Below, piece after piece: positions 1 through 8,162 of a stretch of DNA of 64,000 nucleotides (position 1 is its first letter; each line of letters opens with the position of its first letter). The DNA is taken from NCBI GenBank assembly GCA_025699005.1, contig JAILWI010000005.1, forward strand, positions 1 through 64,000, read 5' to 3'. The notes beneath the pieces were generated by a model. That model was given only the letters and a program-made list of their open reading frames with translations, was not told where the DNA came from and made no database searches. This stretch comes from Chloroflexota bacterium. GTDB lineage: Bacteria > Chloroflexota > Limnocylindria > QHBO01. The translations under genes and the position numbers were made by a program.

Positions 1-44
1 CGCCCGCGGGCGGCGCCCCTCTTCATCGGTCTCCCGTCAGCGGG

Positions 45-1790
45 CTATTCGGCCGGCGGCGGGTTCAGGAATCCACCCCACAGGGCGGAGAAGTAGGTGA
101 AGCTGCCGTCACGTCCGACGTGGAGCGGATGATCGGCATCCCACTGCACGGCGTAGCTCAGGACCACGTCATTGGCGTCGAGCGTCGACCCATCATGGAA
201 CTGGACGCCCTCGCGGAGGGTGCAGGTCCACACGGTCAGGTCGTCGTTCGGCACGCACTCCTCGGCCAAGGCCGGAATTGCTTCCGTGCCCGCGACCTCG
301 TAGGCGTACAGGGACTCCTTGATCTGCTCGCAGACGCGGAGTGCCTCGCCGTCCGACTCGTCGGCGCAGTACAGGCCACCCGGTTCGCCGTTCTGCATCC
401 AGACGAGCTGATCGTCGGATCCCGGACCGATGACGGCCATCACCTCGTTGCTCAACGGCGACGAGTGCGCTCCGTCGTTGTCGGCCTGGAAGGCAACGCC
501 CGAACCGCCGTGGGCGATCGGGATCATCGGCACGTGCTCCTTGATGGCGTTGTTCGCCGTCTCGTACGCAGCCTGCCGCGCCGACTCCTCGACACTCGAG
601 GCACCTTCGGCGAGGGCGCTCGTGATGTCGTCGAACTTGTCACCGAACTGGTTCGATGCCCCGCTCCCGAAGTGGAAGTCGAGGAAGTTCGTGGCATCCG
701 GGTAGTCGGCACCCCAGCCGAGCATGTGGATGCCCGGGAGGAGACCGGCGTCGGAGTTGTCGAGGAACGTCGTCGACTCCTGGACGTCGATCGAGGCGGT
801 GATCCCCAGGTCGGCAAGCTGCGCCTGGAGGTCGGCAGCCACCTGCTGCGGAGCGGGCAGGTAGCCGCGCACCACGTCGCGCAGATGGATCTGCGTCTCG
901 AAGCCGTCCGGGTAGCCCGCATCGGCGAGCATCTGGATGGCGGCATCCTGATCGAACTCGTACCACTCCTCGCCCTCGCACCCGAACGGGATGGCGCACG
1001 GGGTGAAGTGCGAGGCAACTTCCGACCCTGGCGGGAAGAAGCTGTCGACGATGCGCTGCCGGTCGATGCCCATGGCGATTGCCTGGCGAACGGCCTCGTC
1101 GGCCAGCGGATTCGACTCGTTGTCGAAGCCCTCGACCTGCGGGTTGTTGTTGAACCCGAAGTAGAGCGTGTTCAGGCCCTCGCGCGGGTAGAGCGCAAGG
1201 TTCGGGTCGTTCTCGATGGTGTCGAAGTCCTCGGCACCGGGGTTGTCGATGCCGTCGACCGTCCCGGCCTGGAGCTCCACGAGCCGCTGCGCGGCCTCGG
1301 CACTCCAGCGGAAGATCACGCTCGGGCTGAGCGGTGCATCGCCCCAGTAGCCGTCGAAGGCGCTGAGGGTGATGTCGGAACCGCGGTTCCATGCGTCGAG
1401 GCGGTACGGACCGGTGCCGTTCGGCTGATCGACGATCGAGCCGTCGGCGGCGTGAGCCTCGAGATAGTCCGCATCATCGATCGCGAACGAGCTGAACGCG
1501 ATCTTCGACAGGAACGCGACGTCCGACGCGCAGAGCGTGAAGACCACGGTCCGCTCGTCCTCGGCGCGAATCTCGCTGATGTTCGACGGGTTGTTGTCGG
1601 CACCGCATTCAACGGGTCCGTCTTCCGGATAGGCCAGACCCGTGAACTCGCCGCCATCGTCCGTCGGGTCGGGGGCGTCGGTCGGGTCTGACGTCGGCTC
1701 GGCACTCGCGCTCTCGCCCGGCTGCTGCCCGCAGGCAGCGAGCACGAGCACGAGCGTGGCGAGGACCGGGAGCCATCTCCAGGTTCGCAT
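45..1790 (-). CDS. ABC transporter substrate-binding lipoprotein (family 5, dipeptide/oligopeptide type), apparently circularly permuted
   Basis: Extracellular solute-binding lipoprotein of the DppA/OppA family, which would deliver peptides or similar solutes to an ABC importer. The ATG at 1790 is chosen because AGGAGA lies 4 nt upstream; it gives 581 residues with a lipoprotein signal ending in LAAC (Cys20) and an acidic Pro/Asp/Thr linker to about residue 47. The domain order is odd. Residues ~48-458 match the middle and C-terminal parts of DppA-like proteins (GTGPYRL, FDGYWG, VRQAIAMGID, GWGADYPD). Residues ~459-581 match the canonical mature N-terminus (VCEQIKESLYAYE, PALAEE, LREGVQFHDG, ANDVVLSY, GSFTYFSALWGGF). 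The protein therefore reads C-part then N-part, joined after the linker. Frame, signal peptide and stop codon are intact. No permease is visible; it could lie left of the window. Substrate unknown. Confidence 0.85.
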   Translation of the reverse strand: MRTWRWLPVLATLVLVLAACGQQPGESASAEPTSDPTDAPDPTDDGGEFTGLAYPEDGPVECGADNNPSNISEIRAEDERTVVFTLCASDVAFLSKIAFSSFAIDDADYLEAHAADGSIVDQPNGTGPYRLDAWNRGSDITLSAFDGYWGDAPLSPSVIFRWSAEAAQRLVELQAGTVDGIDNPGAEDFDTIENDPNLALYPREGLNTLYFGFNNNPQVEGFDNESNPLADEAVRQAIAMGIDRQRIVDSFFPPGSEVASHFTPCAIPFGCEGEEWYEFDQDAAIQMLADAGYPDGFETQIHLRDVVRGYLPAPQQVAADLQAQLADLGITASIDVQESTTFLDNSDAGLLPGIHMLGWGADYPDATNFLDFHFGSGASNQFGDKFDDITSALAEGASSVEESARQAAYETANNAIKEHVPMIPIAHGGSGVAFQADNDGAHSSPLSNEVMAVIGPGSDDQLVWMQNGEPGGLYCADESDGEALRVCEQIKESLYAYEVAGTEAIPALAEECVPNDDLTVWTCTLREGVQFHDGSTLDANDVVLSYAVQWDADHPLHVGRDGSFTYFSALWGGFLNPPPAE

Positions 1791-1932
1791 CCACTCTCCT
1801 CCACATTGTGTGATCGACACGCGGTGTCTCGTCCGCTCCGTGACGCCGGCACCGCACCGGTCATCGACGGTCCAGCTCTTGATCAGAGTCTGATGGTCAG
1901 GGGCTCGCTAGTCTTGCACACTCCTGCTGCAG

Positions 1933-2673
1933 TTAGAAGGGTTCACCGGCGGACGTCTCTGCCGGCGTTCCGGTCGTCGTTCCGCTCGCATCCGGGCCGC
2001 GCCCGTCGGCGACCGGGTCGAGCGCGCTCAGCCGGCTCGGGTGCGTCCCGAGATTGACCACCGATCTGATGCCGCTCTCGGTGACCGCGCCGGACGCGTC
2101 GCTCGCCTGGACGAGCGATCCGGGGCTCGCGGGGGTCGCGCTCACGAGGAACGCCGCCTCCGGGTCGTTTGGCAAGGCAGTCGCCACGTAGGTCACCGGC
2201 GGGCTCGCCGTCGTGGTCGTCCGCGGCCGCAGGACGAGCGCCTGGCGCTCGTAGAGCTCGCCGGCAGCGCTCGGCATGACCTCGGTCTCGGCCGAGCCCG
2301 CCTCGGGGTGCGTGATCGCCACGTGTGTCGAGGTCGCGATGATGCCTGCCAGGGCCATGGCGGTCACCGCCGTGGCGGTGCGGATTCGAAGGACGAATCC
2401 GGCGGCGTGCCGGCCGACGAATGCCCGGAAGCCGCGATCCGGTGCCTGCGCCCGCTCCAGGATCGCGTCCCACACGCTGGCGGAGGGCTCCTCCTCGGCG
2501 ATCCGTGCGGCCAGCGCCGTGCGCAGCTGCTGGACGAGGGCTCGGTCGAATCCCACCTCGTCGCGGCAGGTGCCGCAATGCGACAGGTGATCGAGGTGCG
2601 GCGCCGAGCTGGGGCCGAACTCACCGAAGCGGGCCAGCCACAACAGCTCGCGGCAGATGCGCCGGCATCTCAT
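1933..2673 (-). CDS. anti-sigma factor with ZAS-type zinc-binding motif, single-pass membrane protein
   Basis: A 246-residue probable anti-sigma factor. The N-terminal cytoplasmic part carries H29-x3-C33-x2-C36, the zinc-associated anti-sigma (ZAS) signature. One hydrophobic segment (about residues 99-119) is followed by an exported Thr/Ser/Pro-rich tail. The ATG at 2673 overlaps the TGA of the upstream ECF sigma gene (ATGA), so the two are translationally coupled; a longer upstream reading in this frame would run antisense-like through the sigma gene and is discarded. By family precedent the cytoplasmic domain sequesters the sigma factor until an envelope signal releases it. The signal is not evident from sequence. 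Confidence 0.8.
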   Translation of the reverse strand: MRCRRICRELLWLARFGEFGPSSAPHLDHLSHCGTCRDEVGFDRALVQQLRTALAARIAEEEPSASVWDAILERAQAPDRGFRAFVGRHAAGFVLRIRTATAVTAMALAGIIATSTHVAITHPEAGSAETEVMPSAAGELYERQALVLRPRTTTTASPPVTYVATALPNDPEAAFLVSATPASPGSLVQASDASGAVTESGIRSVVNLGTHPSRLSALDPVADGRGPDASGTTTGTPAETSAGEPF

Positions 2674-3302
2674 CGGGTCACCCGGACCGTTGCGGCCGCG
2701 CCGACCGGCAGCCTGCGCTCGACCGGCAGCCGTGCGCGCAGCGCCTTCAGCGCGTAGTGGAGCCGAGACTTCATCGTCCCGACGTTGCAGTCGGCGATCT
2801 CGGCGGCCTCCGCCAGTGAGTATCCGTGGAGGTAGTAGAGGATGACGGCGGTCTGCTGCTTCGGCGGAAGGGCGTCGATGCCGCGTTGCAGGACGTCGAG
2901 CACCTCGCGCGTCTCGACGACCTGGTCGGGACGTGCGGCGATGTCGACGACGAGGTTCGTGATGAGGCTGGTCAACGGCTCCGCCAGGGCTTTGCGGCGG
3001 CTGACGCGGCTGTAGCACAGGTTGATCGTGACGCGCTGAAGCCACGGGAGCGGGGAACGTGCCGGATCGAGGCGTTCGCGCACCCGGTAGGCCTTCACGA
3101 AGCAGTCCTGGAGGACTTCCTCCGCGAGGAACGGGTCACGCGTGATGGCCAGGGCCGTCGCATAGACCGGGCGCTTGAAGGTGGTGAAGAACTCCTCGAA
3201 GGCGTCGAGGTCACCGCTCTGCATGCGCTCGACGAGGTTGTCAAGGTCTCTCGATTCCACAGGCACCTGTGCCGCTGTAATTGGGCGTGGGCGGTTTGTC
3301 AT
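2670..3302 (-). CDS. ECF RNA polymerase sigma factor
   Basis: A 210-residue sigma-70 family extracytoplasmic-function sigma factor. Region 2 spans about residues 23-100 (AFEEFFTTFKRPVY, AEEVLQDCFVKAY, PWLQRVTINLCYSR). Region 4 spans about 140-190 with a typical helix-turn-helix (LPPKQQTAVILYYLHGYSLA, then NVGTMKSRLHYALKALR). Region 3 is absent, as expected for ECF proteins. It overlaps the following anti-sigma gene by 4 bp and lies head-to-head with the beta-glucosidase across 54 bp, so it could autoregulate and might control the neighbour; that regulation is inference. The ECF subgroup and target promoters cannot be assigned here. Confidence 0.9.
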   Translation of the reverse strand: MTNRPRPITAAQVPVESRDLDNLVERMQSGDLDAFEEFFTTFKRPVYATALAITRDPFLAEEVLQDCFVKAYRVRERLDPARSPLPWLQRVTINLCYSRVSRRKALAEPLTSLITNLVVDIAARPDQVVETREVLDVLQRGIDALPPKQQTAVILYYLHGYSLAEAAEIADCNVGTMKSRLHYALKALRARLPVERRLPVGAAATVRVTR

Positions 3303-3356
3303 AGTACGCCCGGGCGTCCAGATTGGTTCAGTTCACCCCAGGCCAGGAGACATCCG

Positions 3357-4715
3357 ATGCCACCCTCCCGGACCTTTCCCGACGGCTTCGCCTGGGGCGC
3401 CGCCACGGCCTCCTACCAGATCGAGGGAGCCGTCGACGCGGATGGCCGAGGGCCGTCGATCTGGGACGTCTTCAGCCACACGCCCGGACGAATCCGCGAC
3501 GGTTCCACCGGTGACGTGGCCTGCGACCACTACCACCGCTGGGCTGCCGACCTCGACCTCGCGGCACAGCTCGGGCTGGACGCCTACCGCTTCTCGATCG
3601 CCTGGCCCCGAGTCATCCCGGACGGTGATGGCGACGTCAATGTCCGCGGGCTCGACTTCTATGACCGCCTCGTGGACGGGCTCCTGGAGCGCGGAATCCG
3701 TCCCGTCGCGACGCTCTACCACTGGGACCTGCCCCAGGCGCTCGAGGACCGCGGCGGCTGGGCCGAGCGGTCCGCCGCAGATGCGTTCGCCCGCTACGCA
3801 CAGGCCGTGGTCGATCGCCTCGGCGATCGCGTGCCGCAGTGGATCACCCTCAACGAGCCATGGGTCTCCGCGTTCGTGGGATACGCAAGCGGCCGCCACG
3901 CGCCGGGACGGACGAACCTTCGCGACGCGCTGCTGGCGAGCCACCATCTCCTGCTCGCCCACGCTCGGGTCATGCCGATCCTCCGCACGACGGAAGCCCG
4001 GGTCGGGGTGACGCTCAACGTCAGCCACGTCCTTCCGTTGACCGACAGCCCCGCCGATCGTGATGCGGCCGAGCTCGCGGACGAGCAGGTGAACGGCTGG
4101 TTCGCCGATCCGATCCTTCGCGGCAGCTATCCGGATCGGATGGCCGCCTGGTACGGCTCGCTCCTGGACGGCATCGTCCGGCATGGCGACCTCGAGGCGA
4201 TTCATGCGCCGATCGACTTCATCGGCCTGAACTACTACGTCCGGACCCACGTGCGGGCGGTCCGCGGCGACGCCTCGTCCTCCGATCCCATGGACGTGCT
4301 CCCCTACCGCGCCGAGCTCCCGGACGGGGTGCCCACCACGGCGATGGGATGGCCGGTCGAGCCCGATGGCCTGCGCGACTTCCTCATCGCGTTCTCGGCG
4401 TCACATCCCCACGTGCCGATCCTGATCACCGAGAACGGCTCGGCATGGGATGACACGGTGGCGGCGGACGGCAGCGTCGACGACCCCGAGCGAACCGCGT
4501 ACCTCGAGTCGCATCTCGTCGCGGTCCACGAAGCGATCGCGGCAGGCGTCGACGTACGGGGCTACTTCGCCTGGTCGCTGCTCGACAACTTCGAGTGGGC
4601 GGAGGGCTACGCCAAGCGCTTCGGGATCGTCCACGTGGACTATCCGACGCAGCGTCGGACGCCGAAGGCGAGCGCGCGGCGCTATGCGGAGATCGTGGCG
4701 GCGAACGCGGTCTAG
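3357..4715 (+). CDS. GH1 beta-glucosidase
   Basis: A 452-residue cytoplasmic family 1 glycoside hydrolase that cleaves beta-glucosides or related beta-glycosides by a retaining mechanism. Family landmarks are the N-terminal FPDGFAWGAATASYQIEG, the acid/base motif TLNEPW (Glu167), the nucleophile motif ITENGSAW (Glu359), and the C-terminal SLLDNFEWAEGY substrate-site loop. The ATG at 3357 follows AGGAGA by 6 nt and fits the usual GH1 start; upstream in-frame sequence lies over the divergent sigma gene. Length is normal and there is no signal peptide, so imported short oligosaccharides are the likely substrates. Its stop overlaps the stop of gcvPB by 4 bp (convergent). Specificity (glucosidase, galactosidase or fucosidase) is not resolved. 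Confidence 0.93.
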   Translation: MPPSRTFPDGFAWGAATASYQIEGAVDADGRGPSIWDVFSHTPGRIRDGSTGDVACDHYHRWAADLDLAAQLGLDAYRFSIAWPRVIPDGDGDVNVRGLDFYDRLVDGLLERGIRPVATLYHWDLPQALEDRGGWAERSAADAFARYAQAVVDRLGDRVPQWITLNEPWVSAFVGYASGRHAPGRTNLRDALLASHHLLLAHARVMPILRTTEARVGVTLNVSHVLPLTDSPADRDAAELADEQVNGWFADPILRGSYPDRMAAWYGSLLDGIVRHGDLEAIHAPIDFIGLNYYVRTHVRAVRGDASSSDPMDVLPYRAELPDGVPTTAMGWPVEPDGLRDFLIAFSASHPHVPILITENGSAWDDTVAADGSVDDPERTAYLESHLVAVHEAIAAGVDVRGYFAWSLLDNFEWAEGYAKRFGIVHVDYPTQRRTPKASARRYAEIVAANAV

Positions 4716-6397
4716 GTCGTCGGAGTCCGCGAGCCGGATCGGGCGCTGGCCGCGACAGCTGCCTCGGCGCCGGCACGCGCGCCCGAATCGTCGTTCGCGA
4801 AGGAGTGGCGCAGGTCCGGGCGACGTGCCGCTCCGGCCTCGTCGAGGCGCCCGACCGGGGTCGTCACCGGCGCCCGCTTGAGCGACTCCGGGTCGCTCGC
4901 TGCCTGCTCGGCGATGTCGCGCATCACGCCGACGAAGTGGTCCAGCGTCTCGAGCGTCTCCGTCTCGGTCGGCTCGACCATGAGCGCCTCCTCGACGATG
5001 AGCGGGAAGTAGATCGTCGGTGGATGGATGCCGTGGTCGAGAATGGCCTTCGCGATGTCGAGCGTCGTCACCCCATGCTCGCGCTTCTGCCGCCGTCCGC
5101 TGAAGACGACCTCGTGCTTGCTCAGCCGGTCGTAGGGCAGGTCGTACACGTCGTGGAGACGGATGCGCAGGTAGTTCGCCGCGAGCACCGCGTCCTCGCT
5201 GATGCCGCGCAGCCCCGCGTCGCCGTTGCTGCGGATGTAGGTGTAGGCCCGCACGAACATGCCGAAGTTTCCGTGGTGCGATCGCACCTTGCCGATGCTG
5301 TGCGGTCGGTCCGCGTCGAGCGCGAACCGCACGCCCGGGGTCGATCGGCCGCGCCACGCGTTGGCGCGCACCTCTCCAGGGTCGCCCTCGACCAGGACCG
5401 GGATCGGTGCGGGCAGGTACGGCTCGAGACGCTCGCTCACTCCGACCGGGCCGGCACCCGGGCCGCCGCCGCCGTGCGGCGTGCTGAAGGTCTTGTGGAG
5501 GTTGAAGTGCATGACGTCGAAGCCCGCCTCGCCGGGCCGGAAGCGACCGAGGATGGCATTGAGGTTCGCCCCGTCCATGTAGGCGATGGCACCGGCGTCC
5601 TTGACCGCCGCGATGACCTGGTCGATCTGGTCCTCGAAGATGCCGAGCGTCGAGGGGTTCGTGATCATGAGCGCGGCCACGTCCGGACCGAGCGCTCCGC
5701 GGAGGGCGCCGAGGTCGATCCCGCCCCGCTCGTTCGAGCGGATCGTGACCGTCTCGTAGCCGACCATCGTCGCGGTGGCGGGGTTCGTCCCGTGCGCCGA
5801 GTCCGGCACGAGCACCTTCGTGCGCTGCTCGCCCTCGCCGTTGGCGCGGTGGAAGGCGCGGGTCATGAGCATCCCCGTCAGCTCGCCGTGGGCGCCGGCC
5901 GCCGGCTGGAGGCTGATGGCCGGGAAGCCGCTGATGTCGCCGAGTAGCTCGGCGAGGAGCCACATGATCTCGAGGCTGCCCTGGCTCAGCTCCTCGGGAT
6001 CGAGGGGGTGCGACTCCGCCAGGCCCGGCAGGCGCGCGGCCCATTCGTTGACCTTCGGGTTGTACTTCATCGTGCACGACCCGAGCGGATAGAAGTTCAG
6101 GTCGATCGCCATGTTGAGGTGCGCGAGCCGGTTGAAGTGACGGAGAAGCTCGAGCTCCCCCACCTCCGGCAGGCGCGGTGGCGTCTCGCGCCGGAGGGCT
6201 GCAGGGATCTCGGGCTGCCCGGCCCCGACTCGCCGGGCTTCCTCCGAGGCTCGAGGGAATCGGACGGCGCGTCGTTCGGGGCGCGACCGATCGAAGATGA
6301 GCGGCTCGACGATGGCCAGGTCCTCCCCCGCCACCGCCGATGCGAAGGCGGCGCCGCGGCCGGAGGCGTCGCGCTCCGGTGCCTTCGCCGCGCTCAT
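4712..6397 (-). CDS. gcvPB: glycine dehydrogenase (decarboxylating) subunit 2, glycine cleavage P-protein
   Basis: The beta subunit of the split P-protein. With GcvPA it decarboxylates glycine on PLP and passes aminomethyl to lipoyl-GcvH. The 561 residues include the pyridoxal lysine K302 in HFNLHKTFSTPHGGGG, preceded by PDSAHGTNPA and DGANLN, all typical of the PLP-binding half. It is somewhat longer than family members of about 480-520 residues because of an N-terminal ~30-residue and a C-terminal ~60-residue Ala/Arg-rich extension. The ATG at 6397 overlaps the TGA of gcvPA (ATGA), so the subunits are coupled. It is the last gene of the gcv operon and meets the beta-glucosidase tail to tail. 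Confidence 0.95.
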   Translation of the reverse strand: MSAAKAPERDASGRGAAFASAVAGEDLAIVEPLIFDRSRPERRAVRFPRASEEARRVGAGQPEIPAALRRETPPRLPEVGELELLRHFNRLAHLNMAIDLNFYPLGSCTMKYNPKVNEWAARLPGLAESHPLDPEELSQGSLEIMWLLAELLGDISGFPAISLQPAAGAHGELTGMLMTRAFHRANGEGEQRTKVLVPDSAHGTNPATATMVGYETVTIRSNERGGIDLGALRGALGPDVAALMITNPSTLGIFEDQIDQVIAAVKDAGAIAYMDGANLNAILGRFRPGEAGFDVMHFNLHKTFSTPHGGGGPGAGPVGVSERLEPYLPAPIPVLVEGDPGEVRANAWRGRSTPGVRFALDADRPHSIGKVRSHHGNFGMFVRAYTYIRSNGDAGLRGISEDAVLAANYLRIRLHDVYDLPYDRLSKHEVVFSGRRQKREHGVTTLDIAKAILDHGIHPPTIYFPLIVEEALMVEPTETETLETLDHFVGVMRDIAEQAASDPESLKRAPVTTPVGRLDEAGAARRPDLRHSFANDDSGARAGAEAAVAASARSGSRTPTT

Positions 6398-7731
6398 CGG
6401 GTTGCCTCCAGGGCGTGAACGAGGCGCCGGATGTCGTCGTCCGTCGTCAGCTCCGTCGTCGCCAGGAGCAGGGTGTCGGTCAGCCGCGGGTCGTCGTGCT
6501 CGAGGAGGCGGCCCGCGACGATGCCCTGGTCCACGAGGGCCGCATGCCGGCGCGCGGCATCGGGGACGCTGACGGCCACCTCGTTGAGGTAGACCCCGCC
6601 GAATCGGCGCTGCGCCACGTCGGACGATTCGAGCGCCGCGACGAGGTGGCGCGCCTGGGCCATCGACAGCTCGGCGACCTCCCGCAGCCCCTCGGGCCCG
6701 ACGCTGGTCAGGTACGCCGTCGCCGCGAGCGCCATGAGCGCCTGGTTCGTGCAGATGTTGCTGGCCGCCTTCTCGCGACGGATGTGCTGCTCGCGCGCCT
6801 GCAGGGTGAGCACGTAGCCCTTGCGTCCCGCGGCATCGCGGGTGGCGCCGACGAGACGGCCCGGCATCTGGCGTACCGAGGCCATCCGCGCGGCCATGAG
6901 GCCGACGTACGGACCGCCGAAGCTGACCGGAATGCCGAGCGGCTGCCCTTCCGAGGCCACGATGTCCGCCCCATAGGCTCCCGGGGCCTCGAGCACGGCC
7001 AGCGAGGTCGGCTCCACGATGGCGACGAACTGGGCCCCGAGCTCATGCGTCGCATCGGCCAGCTCGCGCATCGGCTCGAGCTGACCGTAGTAGTTCGGCT
7101 GCGCGGCGACGACGCACGCAACCTCGCCGAGGGCTGCGAGATCAGCCGGGTCGGTGGTGCCGGTGCCTCCGGGCTCGAGGTTCACCGGCACCTCGACCAC
7201 CTCGATGCCGGGGCCCGAGCAGTAGGTCTCGAGAACGCGGCGGTAGTCCGGGTTCACGGCAGCCGAGACGGCGACGCGGTCGCGCCGCGTGAGGCGGCAG
7301 GCCATGAGGGCAGCCTCGGCCGTTGCCGTGGCACCGTCGTAGTGCGAGGCGGTCGCGACCTCCATCCCGGTCAGCTCGCAGATGAGCGACTGGAACTCGT
7401 AGATGCTCTGCAGCGTGCCCTGGCTGACCTCGGGCTGGTACGGGGTGTAGGCCGTCGCGAACTCGGGCCGGCCGATGACCTCGCCGACGACCGCGGGGAT
7501 CAGATGGCGGTACACGCCGGCGCCGAGGAAGCTGACCTCGGGGATTCGATTGTGACTGGCGATGCGTGCCAGCTCGGCGCGGACCTCGAGCTCGGTCAGC
7601 GGCGGCGGGACGCTCCAGTCCGAGGCGCGCACCGCGGCGGGGATATCGGCGAACAGATCCTCGACCGTCTCGACGCCGATCGTGTCCAGCATCTGCCGGC
7701 GATCGGCATCGGTATGCGGCGAGTAGCTCAT
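6394..7731 (-). CDS. gcvPA: glycine dehydrogenase (decarboxylating) subunit 1, glycine cleavage P-protein
   Basis: The alpha subunit of the two-subunit P-protein, which lacks the PLP lysine and completes the GcvPA/GcvPB active site. Recognised by SYSPHTDADRRQML at the start, SFLGAGVYRHLIP, TAYTPYQPEVSQGTLQ, and DGATATAEAALMA. The ATG at 7731 (445 residues) is preferred over a TTG two codons upstream because the family starts at this point and GAGGG precedes it by about 10 nt. It follows gcvH after a short gap of about 12 nt and overlaps gcvPB by 4 bp. A split rather than fused P-protein is normal in Gram-positive, archaeal and Chloroflexota lineages. Confidence 0.95.
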   Translation of the reverse strand: MSYSPHTDADRRQMLDTIGVETVEDLFADIPAAVRASDWSVPPPLTELEVRAELARIASHNRIPEVSFLGAGVYRHLIPAVVGEVIGRPEFATAYTPYQPEVSQGTLQSIYEFQSLICELTGMEVATASHYDGATATAEAALMACRLTRRDRVAVSAAVNPDYRRVLETYCSGPGIEVVEVPVNLEPGGTGTTDPADLAALGEVACVVAAQPNYYGQLEPMRELADATHELGAQFVAIVEPTSLAVLEAPGAYGADIVASEGQPLGIPVSFGGPYVGLMAARMASVRQMPGRLVGATRDAAGRKGYVLTLQAREQHIRREKAASNICTNQALMALAATAYLTSVGPEGLREVAELSMAQARHLVAALESSDVAQRRFGGVYLNEVAVSVPDAARRHAALVDQGIVAGRLLEHDDPRLTDTLLLATTELTTDDDIRRLVHALEATR

Positions 7732-7743
7732 CGGCAACCGCCC

Positions 7744-8121
7744 TCAGGCGGTCTCGTCCGCGTAGGCGGCGGCGTCCATGAGCGCGTCGAGCTCGGCGGT
7801 GTCCGACAGCTCGACCCGGGCGATCCATCCCTCGCCGAAGGCATCCGCGTTGAGGAGCTCGGGCGTGTCCCGGAGGGCCTCGTTGACCTCGACGACCTCG
7901 CCGGAGACCGGCGAGTAGAGGTCGCTCACGGCCTTCACGCTCTCCACGACGCCGAACGTCGCGAACTGGCTGAGGGTGGCGCCCACCTCCGGCAGCTCGA
8001 TGAACACGATGTCGCCGAGCTCCTCCGCTGCGAAGCTCGTGATGCCGATCGTGGCCTGTGAGCCATCGACGCGGACCCACTCGTGCTCCTTCGAGTAGCG
8101 CAGGTCGTCGGGATTGGCCAT
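7744..8121 (-). CDS. gcvH: glycine cleavage system H protein
   Basis: A 125-residue lipoyl carrier that shuttles the aminomethyl intermediate among P-, T- and L-proteins. The lipoylation site is K63 in the motif ESVKAVSD, within a complete lipoyl fold (RYSKEHEWV, GITSFAAEELGDIVFIELPEVG, SPVSGEVVEVN). The ATG at 8121 matches the family N-terminus, and AGGAGG lies 11 nt upstream, a slightly long spacing. It sits between gcvT and gcvPA in the operon. No L-protein gene (dihydrolipoyl dehydrogenase) is in the window. Confidence 0.96.
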   Translation of the reverse strand: MANPDDLRYSKEHEWVRVDGSQATIGITSFAAEELGDIVFIELPEVGATLSQFATFGVVESVKAVSDLYSPVSGEVVEVNEALRDTPELLNADAFGEGWIARVELSDTAELDALMDAAAYADETA

Positions 8122-8162
8122 CGGCGAGTCGTCCTCCTTGGTGGTGGCGCGCGGTCGGCGAC

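Noticed and set aside
120-1691. Long open frames (over 500 codons) on the strand opposite the substrate-binding protein, and similar ones opposite gcvPA, ftsZ, murG, ftsI and rpoD
   Set aside because: At ~70 percent GC antisense frames of true genes lack stop codons. Their translations are Arg/Ala/Pro-biased without family motifs, and all overlap well-supported genes.
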